A DNA stretch of 64,000 nt from JAJPIG01 sp035531675 (GTDB lineage: Bacteria; Desulfobacterota; Binatia; Binatales; Binataceae), in contig DATKSL010000031.1 in the NCBI GenBank assembly GCA_035531675.1, positions 37,928-101,927 on the forward strand. The letters run 5' to 3'. Position numbers and translations under genes: made by a program. Shown here one piece after another: positions 8,540 to 15,870 of the stretch. The notes beneath the pieces are model-generated. The model saw only the letters and a list, made by a program, of their open reading frames with translations. It did no database searches and was not told the origin of the DNA. The first letter of the stretch is position 1. Each line of letters starts with the position of its first letter.

Positions 8540-8758
8540 TCAGGCGACCTTGGGCTTGGCTGCCGCGGCCGCCCGCCGCTCGGCGATGGTCACGCCGCCC
8601 TCGGCCCAACTGGTGGCCGGGAGCTCGCGAATCACCACCCACACCGATTCACGCGGCACACCCAAGGTCGTCTCGACGGCCGCGGTCATGGCCTCGTGCA
8701 GCGAGCGGATCTGCTGCGGGCTGCGTCCTTCGATCATCGATACTTCGACCAGAGGCAT
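8540..8758 (-). CDS. xylH: 4-oxalocrotonate (2-hydroxymuconate) tautomerase
   Basis: This 72-residue tautomerase should expose Pro1 as catalytic base after removal of Met. The 'EGRS' segment with R11 matches the classic Pseudomonas 4-OT. Where that enzyme has Arg39, this one has Trp39, so substrate binding may differ. It converts the enol 2-hydroxymuconate to the keto form for the decarboxylase encoded immediately upstream. Only three bases separate the two genes, and GAGGAG lies nine bases before the ATG, consistent with coupled expression. Confidence 0.85.
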   Translation of the reverse strand: MPLVEVSMIEGRSPQQIRSLHEAMTAAVETTLGVPRESVWVVIRELPATSWAEGGVTIAERRAAAAAKPKVA

Positions 8759-8761
8759 GGC

Positions 8762-9553
8762 TCAGGCTCCTCGCTTGATGGTTACGGTGCCAAGATGGGT
8801 GAAGGCCGCGGCCACTTCCGCGCCGGGCGCGACGGTGTAAGCGTCGGTCATCCCGCCGGTCATGATTAGCCAGCCCGCCTCGATCGCCTCGCCGCGCTCG
8901 GCCAGGAAATTGGCCGCCCACGCGATGGCTTCGGCCGGATGGCCCATCACCGCTGCGCCGGTCGCCGTGGCGACCTGCTGGCCGTCGACCCGGAGGACAC
9001 ATTCCTCGCTGACCAGGTCGAGCCGGCTGGCCGGCAACACCGTTTTGCCGAGCACGAAGCGGCCCGAAGAGGCGTTGTCGGCCACCACGTCCTGGAGAGT
9101 GAATTTGAAATTTTCGTAGCGGCTGTCGAGAATCTCGATTCCGCAGCGCACCTCGCCGAGCGCCGCCATCACGTCCGCGGCAGTGACACCGGGGCCCTTG
9201 AGCCGCTTGCTGATGGTCACGACGATCTCGGGCTCGGCGCGCGGATGGGCGACTGCGCCCGACGGAATCGTGCCCTCATCGATACGCATCGCGTCGGTCA
9301 GCCAGGCGGTGGTCGGCGAGCCGACCTTCATCTGCACCTGCTTGGCTTTGGAAGTAAGCCCGAGCTTGATGCCGACCAGCTTTTCGCCGCGCGCCAGGCG
9401 CATCTTCAACGCCGCGGCCTGGATCGCGTAGGCGTCGTCGACGTTCATCTCGGGCCAGCGCCTGGTCAACTGATCGCAGGTGCGCTTGGCAGCCTCGGCG
9501 GCGAGCAGGATGCTCGCCGCCTCAGCGATATCAACTCGTGGAGAATCGCTCAT
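8762..9553 (-). CDS. xylI: 2-oxo-3-hexenedioate (4-oxalocrotonate) decarboxylase
   Basis: This 263-residue protein belongs to the hydratase/decarboxylase family shared by XylI/DmpH and XylJ/DmpE. The characteristic 'VGIKLGLTSKAKQ', 'PEIVV' and 'GIEILDSRY' segments carry the acidic metal ligands. Being next to the tautomerase and semialdehyde dehydrogenase genes, it is called as the Mg-dependent decarboxylase giving 2-oxopent-4-enoate rather than the hydratase. Only one such gene is present, so the hydratase must be elsewhere if the route continues classically. It is 30 bp downstream of the catechol dioxygenase gene on the same strand. Confidence 0.82.
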   Translation of the reverse strand: MSDSPRVDIAEAASILLAAEAAKRTCDQLTRRWPEMNVDDAYAIQAAALKMRLARGEKLVGIKLGLTSKAKQVQMKVGSPTTAWLTDAMRIDEGTIPSGAVAHPRAEPEIVVTISKRLKGPGVTAADVMAALGEVRCGIEILDSRYENFKFTLQDVVADNASSGRFVLGKTVLPASRLDLVSEECVLRVDGQQVATATGAAVMGHPAEAIAWAANFLAERGEAIEAGWLIMTGGMTDAYTVAPGAEVAAAFTHLGTVTIKRGA

Positions 9554-9583
9554 TTTTTCGACCGCACTTCTTTTCGACCGGAC

Positions 9584-10540
9584 TTACGAGGCCGCGGTGT
9601 ATTCGTCGCGGAAGGCCTCGTTGATCACGCCGGTCGGGTAAAAGATCGCGCGACCGATATTCTCCTCGCTCCACTCGACAATCGGCATGTCGCGATTGGC
9701 GAAATAGCCCAGCCCCGCGAAAGTCTCGTTGCGATTGCCCGACGGATCGAAGAAGTAGATCGTCCGGCCGCGGGTGATGCCGTGGCGGGTCGGCCCCTGA
9801 TCGACGCGGGTGCGATGCTTGGCCATGATGTCGCCGGCGCGGCCGACGTCATCCCAGCTCTCGAGGAAGAAGGCCATGTGATGGAAGCCGTTGCGATTGC
9901 CGCCCACGAAGGCGAGATCGTGCGGCTTGCTGGAGCACGACAGGAACGCGAGTCCGAGCGCTTTCTTTTCGGGTCCGCCAACCAGGCGCTCGGTCATGTA
10001 GAAGTCGAGGCACTTGATCGCGAAGTCGGTGCACTCGGCGACCTTGTTGATGCGGCGCACCGGGTCGACCTCGCACATCAGCAGCGTGTGGTCCAGATGC
10101 ATCGCGCCGCAGCCGTGAATATCGTCCGGCCATGGATCGGGATCGTGCACGCCGACGTTTTTGCCGACAAATTCCTTTTCAGCAAACAGGACCATCTTGG
10201 TGGTGTTGGGCAACACGAAACGAATCGCACGGCCGACGAATGGAATCTCACCCGCCTTGAGCTGCTCGACCGGCGTCCCATACTCGGTGATGCGCTTGGT
10301 AAACATGTCGAGATCGGAATCCTTCTCGACCTTGTACGCGATATAGTTGGCGCCGGGCTCCTTGGCGGGAGTGATCTGGACGCTGTACTTGTCCCATTCG
10401 TCCCAGCACTTGTAGTAGGTCGTGCCGTCAGGATCGCGATGGGTCTCGTAGAGCCCCAGCATCTTCTCGTAGTGCTTGCGGGATTTCTCCATATCGCCGG
10501 TCACCCGCAGCGACACGTGGCCGATTCGCATCACGCCCAT
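9584..10540 (-). CDS. xylE: Catechol 2,3-dioxygenase (XylE-type)
   Basis: This 318-residue extradiol dioxygenase aligns by eye along its whole length with Pseudomonas XylE: GVMR.GHV at the start, then PTRHG and TIYFFDPSGNRNE near the end. Fe(II) ligands are H151, H221 and E272, and the second-sphere residues H253 and Y262 are also present. It opens catechol to 2-hydroxymuconate semialdehyde. ATG at 10540 was preferred over the upstream in-frame TTG because GGAAGGAG lies eight bases before it. It is the first gene of the meta-cleavage operon; a palindrome lies about 30 bp upstream. Confidence 0.93.
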   Translation of the reverse strand: MGVMRIGHVSLRVTGDMEKSRKHYEKMLGLYETHRDPDGTTYYKCWDEWDKYSVQITPAKEPGANYIAYKVEKDSDLDMFTKRITEYGTPVEQLKAGEIPFVGRAIRFVLPNTTKMVLFAEKEFVGKNVGVHDPDPWPDDIHGCGAMHLDHTLLMCEVDPVRRINKVAECTDFAIKCLDFYMTERLVGGPEKKALGLAFLSCSSKPHDLAFVGGNRNGFHHMAFFLESWDDVGRAGDIMAKHRTRVDQGPTRHGITRGRTIYFFDPSGNRNETFAGLGYFANRDMPIVEWSEENIGRAIFYPTGVINEAFRDEYTAAS

Positions 10541-10569
10541 ACCGTTCTCTCCTTCCAATGATTATCCGT

Positions 10570-10584
10570 CATCTTATAAAGATG
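10570..10584. promoter_or_regulatory. Palindrome upstream of the meta-cleavage operon (candidate operator)
   Basis: CATCTT-ATA-AAGATG is a perfect 6-bp inverted repeat, imperfectly extended outward by CG/GC pairs. It lies 30 bp before the start of the catechol dioxygenase gene, in the 198-bp gap 10541-10738. It could be a repressor operator, an RNA hairpin in the leader or chance. No regulator gene lies in the operon. Confidence 0.3.
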
Positions 10585-10738
10585 TCGGGGGTCGTAATCG
10601 TTGTACGGGCGATGAATGATTTCCGTCGCAAACTGGCGCCATTAAACGCGCCGGCCCGTGTCTCAATACTTCTACTTAAGCCGGCGGGCGGTCAAGAGGC
10701 AGTCCGGCCACCAGCGGTTTCCACCGCCGCTCCGGCGC

Positions 10739-11698
10739 TCACAAAGGCGTCCAGCCGAACTCGGGGATAAGCTGATCCAGGGTCAGGCTCAGCATCGCGA
10801 TTACCGCCGCGTGGGTGGCCTGGGTCTCGACCCGATTCAGGGAGAATTCGCTTGCGAGGCTCACCTGGAAGGGTCCGTTCACCCAGGCGATACCCGGCAG
10901 CACGCGCAGGTCGGGCTGGGTGGCGCCGCGGCCACCCTGGACGTACTGACCATAGGTGAACTCGCCGAACGGGTTCAGATCGACCAGCGGCGCAGGCCAG
11001 CCGAAGTCGCGCACATAACTCGTCAGGTAGGAGAACTGGTACGAGACTACCCAATCGGCGTTGACCTGGTTGGCCTGCGTGCCGCCGGTCTTCACCAGGT
11101 CCTCGAGGTCGGCCTGGAGCGCCAGCGGCCGCATATAGCGGGTCGCCGGCCAATCCGGCAGGTCACCCATCCCTTTGGAGAACATCAGGATCGGGCCGAA
11201 ATAGGTATGCCTCGTGCAGCCGGCGCTCGGATTGCCGTTGGTCAGGAACAGATCGCTGCCGATCGCCAACCGCAACTCATGGCGGGCCGATTCCAGGAAG
11301 GCGTACTTGGTGAGGATCTCGAAATCCTCGAAGCCACTCAGCAATTGCGAAGATCGGCGGCGCTGGCGATGGCGGCCGGCGCGGGTGAAGGTCGCCAGCG
11401 AGCAGGCATGGCCGGGCTGACAGGCGGGATCGTTCCAGCCGCCGCCAAGCTGGAGGCTGAAATTTTGACTGAGCTGTTTTTCGAGCGAGGCGTTGAGCGA
11501 CAGCAAGGTGCCGTGCGAGAGCTTGACCCAGCCGGGAATCAGGTCGAGCGAGTTGCTGGGATTGGCGTCCTCGACGATTAGCGGTGCGATAAAGTTGCGC
11601 CGCCCGACCTGCGCCCGAGCGACGGCGGGCAGCGCCGCGGCTAGCGCTATCGTCAGGCCGATGATCAGAGTCGGTCGCATCCCACTCGCATAGCGCAT
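10739..11698 (-). CDS. Secreted protein, probable outer-membrane beta-barrel, function unknown
   Basis: The protein has about 319 residues with a signal peptide (hydrophobic run, then ALPAVARAQ). The mature part has alternating beta-strand-like segments, Gly/aromatic-rich turns and phrases such as 'NFSLQLGGGWND' and 'NPFGEFTYGQYV', which suit an outer-membrane barrel. No catalytic motif was recognised. A related function in uptake of aromatics is only suggested by the catechol operon downstream. The open frame extends far upstream, but that part is antisense to the DUF4239 gene and is rejected. The start is 11698 or 11680 (MRPTL); neither has a clear ribosome site. Confidence 0.6.
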   Translation of the reverse strand: MRYASGMRPTLIIGLTIALAAALPAVARAQVGRRNFIAPLIVEDANPSNSLDLIPGWVKLSHGTLLSLNASLEKQLSQNFSLQLGGGWNDPACQPGHACSLATFTRAGRHRQRRRSSQLLSGFEDFEILTKYAFLESARHELRLAIGSDLFLTNGNPSAGCTRHTYFGPILMFSKGMGDLPDWPATRYMRPLALQADLEDLVKTGGTQANQVNADWVVSYQFSYLTSYVRDFGWPAPLVDLNPFGEFTYGQYVQGGRGATQPDLRVLPGIAWVNGPFQVSLASEFSLNRVETQATHAAVIAMLSLTLDQLIPEFGWTPL

Positions 11699-11764
11699 AG
11701 TAAGGATGGCAGGCGCGCGGATAAAGCCGAGGCGCGCCGGACAACGGAGGTCACGAAGACCCTG

Positions 11765-12568
11765 ATGGATATGCTCGGGAACCTGCCCACCTCGATTAAG
11801 GCCGTGGTGGTGGTGATTACCTTTGTTAGTCTGACCGTGGCCGGACTCTATGTCGTCCGCCGCCGCATCCCCGCCCACGTGCTCAAGGAGGACCACGACG
11901 TGGCCGGCTTTACCTTCGGCGTGGTGGGCGCCTTTTATGGCGTGATCCTGGCCTTCGTGATCGTCGCGGTATGGCAGCGCTTCGAGCGCGCCAACGAGAC
12001 CGCCCAGAAGGAAGCGCTCGCGATCTCGAATCTCTACAATCTTTCCAAGGGACTCGACGAGCCGACCCGCAGCGCGATGCAGGCGGCGCTGCACAGCTAT
12101 GCCGCCGAGGTGATCGATCGCGAGTGGACCGCGATGGCGGCTTCCAGCTACCGTCAGAGCGCCACCAGCGAGCAGCGCATCTGGAGCGTGCTGTCGAGCT
12201 ACAATCCGGCCGGCGTCCGCCAGCAGACCTTCCTCGACAAGAGCATCGACCAGGTCGCGGCGCTGAGCGACGCGCGCCAGTCGCGCTATCTCTACTACCG
12301 CGAAAATCTGCCGTCGGTGATCTGGATCGTAATCTACGTCGGCTGCTTTATAACGCTGGGCTTCGGCTACTTCTTCAGCACGCGACTGTTTCGTTCGCAG
12401 GCGATCATGGTCGGAACCTTCGCGGCGCTGATCGGCTTGACCATCCTGGCCATCAGCGAGCTTGCCAATCCTTACCAGGGATCGGTGGTGGTTGCGGATG
12501 CGCCGTTTCGCTCGGCGTTGCGAACGATGACGGCGGCGCCGGCCCCGCCGCCCGCTCCGCCGCACTAG
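11765..12568 (+). CDS. DUF4239 (bestrophin-like) membrane protein
   Basis: This 267-residue protein has an N-terminal transmembrane helix (about 11-31), a second hydrophobic segment with the family phrase 'VAGFTFGVVGAFYGVILAF' (about 47-65), a soluble helical middle, and two helices near 185-225. That is the layout of DUF4239, a bestrophin-like family whose biochemical role is unsettled (possibly an ion channel). It ends with a Pro/Ala-rich tail. It is divergent from the beta-barrel gene with about 66 bp between, and its last 116 bp overlap the convergent methyltransferase gene. GGAGG lies upstream of the ATG at a somewhat long spacing. Confidence 0.75.
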   Translation: MDMLGNLPTSIKAVVVVITFVSLTVAGLYVVRRRIPAHVLKEDHDVAGFTFGVVGAFYGVILAFVIVAVWQRFERANETAQKEALAISNLYNLSKGLDEPTRSAMQAALHSYAAEVIDREWTAMAASSYRQSATSEQRIWSVLSSYNPAGVRQQTFLDKSIDQVAALSDARQSRYLYYRENLPSVIWIVIYVGCFITLGFGYFFSTRLFRSQAIMVGTFAALIGLTILAISELANPYQGSVVVADAPFRSALRTMTAAPAPPPAPPH

Positions 12569-13346
12569 CCGTCGCCGCGTCGGCCGGTTCGGCGCTGCGG
12601 CGCGCCGCGACGATCATCCGTTTGCCGAACAGCAGGGCCGGCGAGTGAACGTGGCCGATAATCTCGTCGGTGACTGCCGCCGGCGCGGTCGGCAGCCGCT
12701 TGCGCCGGTTGTTGCGCGCCGCGGTCCAGACCGAGAAGCGCGCGGCCGCCCACAGCAGCGGCACCAGCGGCGCCATCGCGAGCGCGGTCGGACTGTAGCG
12801 ATCGCTGTAAACTTCGAGCTGCTCGAAGCCGGCCAGCCGCAGCAGGTAGCGCAGCCGGAAGTAATCGATCATGAAAACATGGCCGTGGTAGAGATGCGGT
12901 CCGCGGCTCAGGCGCAGGAACTGGACTTCATTGACCAGCCCGCGTTTCAAATTGCGCTGACCGGTCAGCAGATAGCTCAGCCGGGCCGAAAGATGCATCA
13001 GGTTGGGGGTCGTGATCAGCAGCATGCCGCCGGGCTTGAGCACCCGCGCGCATTCGCGGATGAAGCCGATCTGGTTCTCCAGATGCTCGATACCTTCGCG
13101 CGACAGCAGGTAATCGAAGCTCGCGGGCGCGAACGGAAACGGCTGGTTGGCATCGGCCCGCACCCAGTTAAGCGGCGTGGCGCGCGCCGCCGGCGGCATC
13201 AGGTCCATCGAGACTACGCCGTAACCCAGCTCGCCGAGCGTTTTCGAGTAGCCGCCGGCGCCGGCCGGAACGTCGAGCAGACGCCCGGGCCGCAGCGCCG
13301 CGAAAATCGCTTTGCGGCCGAATCCCGACTTGACGATCAGATCCAT
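12453..13346 (-). CDS. Class I SAM-dependent methyltransferase
   Basis: The protein has about 297 residues. Motif I is 'LLDVPAGAGGYS' (near residue 23 of the chosen frame), followed by an acidic 'SMDLMP', 'SFDYLLSREGIEHLEN' and 'RVLKPGGMLLITTPN', which together define the Methyltransf_11/25 fold. The long insertion and C-terminal half resemble methyltransferases of glycan or lipid biosynthesis. The last about 70 residues are low-complexity Ala/Pro/Ser. The 3' end overlaps the DUF4239 gene by 116 bp, so the true end is correct only if that tail is translated. The start is uncertain: ATG at 13346 lacks a ribosome site and a GTG at 13397 is in frame. Confidence 0.7.
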   Translation of the reverse strand: MDLIVKSGFGRKAIFAALRPGRLLDVPAGAGGYSKTLGELGYGVVSMDLMPPAARATPLNWVRADANQPFPFAPASFDYLLSREGIEHLENQIGFIRECARVLKPGGMLLITTPNLMHLSARLSYLLTGQRNLKRGLVNEVQFLRLSRGPHLYHGHVFMIDYFRLRYLLRLAGFEQLEVYSDRYSPTALAMAPLVPLLWAAARFSVWTAARNNRRKRLPTAPAAVTDEIIGHVHSPALLFGKRMIVAARRSAEPADAATASAAERAAGPAPPSSFATPSETAHPQPPPIPGKDWQAR

Positions 13347-13420
13347 GAGCAGAAGATTGGCAGAACGACGCCCGGCGCGCCTGCCGCGCCCGGTCACAGG
13401 CAGTCGCGCTCGAAAGCCGC

Positions 13421-14557
13421 TTAGTCGAGGACCAGCTTGGCGACCGCCTCGCGATGAATCGGCGCGTTGCCGAAGTTGGCCTCACCGGCCAGGGCGCGCC
13501 GATGGTAGAGATGCATGTCGTGCTCCCAGGTGAAGCCGATGCCGCCGTGCACCTGGATCGCGTCGCTGGTGACGTTCTTGGCCATGTCCGAAGCATACGC
13601 CTTCGCCATCGCCACCGCCGCGGCCGCCTCGGGCGCGCGCTGATCGACGGTCCAGGCCGCGTAGTAGGCCAGCGAGCGGGCGTTCTCGATGGCGACCATC
13701 ATGTCCACGCACTTGTGCTTGATCGCCTGGAAGGCGCCGATCGGCTTGCCGAACTGGGTGCGGGTCTTGGCGTACTCGACCGCGAGGTCGAGCGCCTTTT
13801 GCGCCGTACCCACCATCTCGACCGCCAACGCGGTGGCCGCGATTTCGAGCAATCGCGTCAGCAGCGCGCCGCCCTCGTTCACGGCGCCGAGGATATTGGC
13901 CGCCGGCACCTCGACCTGATCGAATTTCACATGGCACAGCCGCCGCGTCATATCGACCGTCTTGAGCTGCGTGACGGTGACGCCCTTGTCTTTGGTTCCG
14001 ACGCACAGCAGCGTGATTCCGCGCTCGCCCTCGCCCGCCCCGGTGCGCGCCGCGACGGCGATACCGTGGGCGACGTGGGCGTCGGGCACGAACATCTTTT
14101 CGCCCGACAGGATCCAGTTCGATCCCTTCTTCGAGGCCTTGATCTGGACGCCCGCCGGATCGAAACGTCCCGAGGCCTCCGCGACCGCGAGCGTGCCGAT
14201 AAATTCGCCCGCCGCCATCTTCGGCAGCAGCTCTTTCTTGAGCGCCTCGGAGCCGCCCTCGACCGTCGCCGTCGCGCCGAGGATCGCGGCCGTGAAGAAC
14301 GGCCCCGGCACCAGCGCCTTGCCGGCCTCCTCGAGGATCACGGTCATGTCGAGGAAGGTGCCGCCCTGCCCGCCGTAGCTTTCGGGGATCAGCAGCCCGG
14401 GCCATCCCAGCTCGGTGAGCTTCTTCCAGAAAGCGGGGTCGTGCGCGCTCTCGTCCGCCATCATGCGGCGCACGAAGGTAGTCGGACAGTTATCGGCCAG
14501 AAAGCGCCGGGCCGCATCGCGCAGCATCTCCTGTTCTTCAGAAAAGCCGAAGTCCAA
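13421..14557 (-). CDS. Acyl-CoA dehydrogenase
   Basis: This 378-residue protein has the normal three-domain ACAD layout. The N-terminal helices start with 'FSEEQEMLRDAARRFL', the middle beta domain follows, and the C-terminal part has 'RTQFGKPIGAFQAIKHKCVDM' split around residue 270 and 'IQVHGGIGFTWEHD' near 345. This sequence type is common among FAD enzymes for steroid side chains and branched or aromatic acyl-CoAs. The conventional catalytic Glu could not be placed with confidence. Nothing nearby fixes the substrate. It precedes the methyltransferase gene by about 75 bp. Confidence 0.88.
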   Translation of the reverse strand: MDFGFSEEQEMLRDAARRFLADNCPTTFVRRMMADESAHDPAFWKKLTELGWPGLLIPESYGGQGGTFLDMTVILEEAGKALVPGPFFTAAILGATATVEGGSEALKKELLPKMAAGEFIGTLAVAEASGRFDPAGVQIKASKKGSNWILSGEKMFVPDAHVAHGIAVAARTGAGEGERGITLLCVGTKDKGVTVTQLKTVDMTRRLCHVKFDQVEVPAANILGAVNEGGALLTRLLEIAATALAVEMVGTAQKALDLAVEYAKTRTQFGKPIGAFQAIKHKCVDMMVAIENARSLAYYAAWTVDQRAPEAAAAVAMAKAYASDMAKNVTSDAIQVHGGIGFTWEHDMHLYHRRALAGEANFGNAPIHREAVAKLVLD

Positions 14558-14666
14558 CGTGCCGTCCTCCGTGGCCGGAAATCGGAATCCCGGCGTGGTC
14601 TGACGATGTGGCTAGCACTAATAGTTTTCGACGCGCAAGGCGCGACGCATCCCGCGACCGGCCGAG

Positions 14667-15854
14667 CTAGTGCAGCAGGCGGCGGCGTTCCGAGACCATC
14701 GCCAGCACGCCCGAGTATTGCAGCAATCCGGTCAGCGCCCCGGCCGGCCCGATCTCGAAGCCGGTGAAGAATCCCGCCACCGGCACCGGGCCGAAGTGGC
14801 GCCGGATATATGCCGAGTCATGGCCCGGCACCTGGTAGAGCCCGTTGCCGCGCGACACGCAATCGAAGTAGAGGCCGAAGGCCGGCGCCTCGGTCTGGCG
14901 GGCGGTCATTTCATCGAGCGTGAGTTTCAGATCGTTGCGCGCGCGCTCGCCGTCGCGCAGCGCGAAGCCGACCAGGTCGCCGACCGCCGGCCGATGGCCG
15001 ACCGCGAGCATCCCATGCTCGGGGCTGGCGCCGACCAGGTTGCGCAGGAAAAAGTTGCCGCGCTCGAGCTGCTCGGCTTTGGGATCGTGCGGTACGGCCA
15101 GGAACACGTAAGCCATCGCACGGCGCAGCTCGTCGGCCAGCGGGCCGACGGTCTCGGCAAAGACCTTGAAGGCGGGCCGGCCATCAAGCTCGATCAGCAC
15201 GTTATCGCGCACCGCGGTGACCCGATGGCCGCGGCCCAGCGGCGCGCAAGCCAGCGAGGCGCCGACGTTGAGATCGAACTCGCCGCTCAGCACCATCCCG
15301 GAGACCGCGTTGGAGCTGACCGTATCGCCACAGAAGACGAAGGTCTCGCCGATGGTGCCGTCTTCGGTGGCACCACCGCCGACCGTCGTCACACCCGCGG
15401 GCAGCTCGCGGGCGAGCGCCCCCAGCATCGGTTCGGGTTCGAGATTGTAGGTATCCGCGAACAGGCACAGCAGCCGCTCCGGACCCGAGGCGCGCCGCAC
15501 CGCCGCGGCGATTTCAGCCGCGCTCTGGGGGCCGCGGCCGCGCAGCGAGGGCACGAAGAAGCGGGTCGCCGCGAGGCCCGCCAGCACCATCACCGCGATC
15601 GCGGGTCCGGACTCGATTTCGTGCTCGCCCGCTATCACGCCGCCGGCGCTGCATCCGGCCACCTCGCGGGTGCCGGCGGTTTCGCCGACCGTGCGGATGA
15701 CGGCGTGGAAGGCGGCGCCGTGGGCGGTGGTCGCAAAACACAGCGCCGCGTCGGCCCGGGTGAGTCCCGCGGCTTTGAGCGCGATCGCGGTCGCCTCGCT
15801 GGCGGCGGCGCGCGGATTGTTGGCGATCGAATGTCCGACGCCTGCGCGGATCAT
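14667..15854 (-). CDS. FIST N/C domain sensory protein
   Basis: This 395-residue protein has a FIST N domain (about 25-215, with 'VAGCSAGGVIAG' and 'GGGATEDG') and a FIST C domain (about 225-375, with 'GNGLYQVPGHDS' and 'PVAGFFTGFEIGP'). FIST modules are thought to bind small ligands such as amino acids in signal transduction, and here stand alone without an output domain. The gene follows the M20 peptidase gene by 16 bp on the same strand, so a link to peptide or amino-acid sensing is plausible. ATG at 15854 is preferred because the longer frame would overlap the peptidase. Confidence 0.8.
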   Translation of the reverse strand: MIRAGVGHSIANNPRAAASEATAIALKAAGLTRADAALCFATTAHGAAFHAVIRTVGETAGTREVAGCSAGGVIAGEHEIESGPAIAVMVLAGLAATRFFVPSLRGRGPQSAAEIAAAVRRASGPERLLCLFADTYNLEPEPMLGALARELPAGVTTVGGGATEDGTIGETFVFCGDTVSSNAVSGMVLSGEFDLNVGASLACAPLGRGHRVTAVRDNVLIELDGRPAFKVFAETVGPLADELRRAMAYVFLAVPHDPKAEQLERGNFFLRNLVGASPEHGMLAVGHRPAVGDLVGFALRDGERARNDLKLTLDEMTARQTEAPAFGLYFDCVSRGNGLYQVPGHDSAYIRRHFGPVPVAGFFTGFEIGPAGALTGLLQYSGVLAMVSERRRLLH

Positions 15855-15870
15855 GGCTTTGTCCCGGCGC

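Noticed and set aside
6941..10561. Very long plus-strand open frames (642 and 540 codons) opposite the catechol genes
   Set aside because: They are antisense shadows caused by high GC; no family motifs, Arg/Gly/Ala-rich composition, and the minus-strand genes are firmly identified.
11699..12565. N-terminal extension of the open frame of the beta-barrel gene
   Set aside because: It is antisense to the DUF4239 gene and reads as low-complexity basic sequence; the signal peptide marks the real start.
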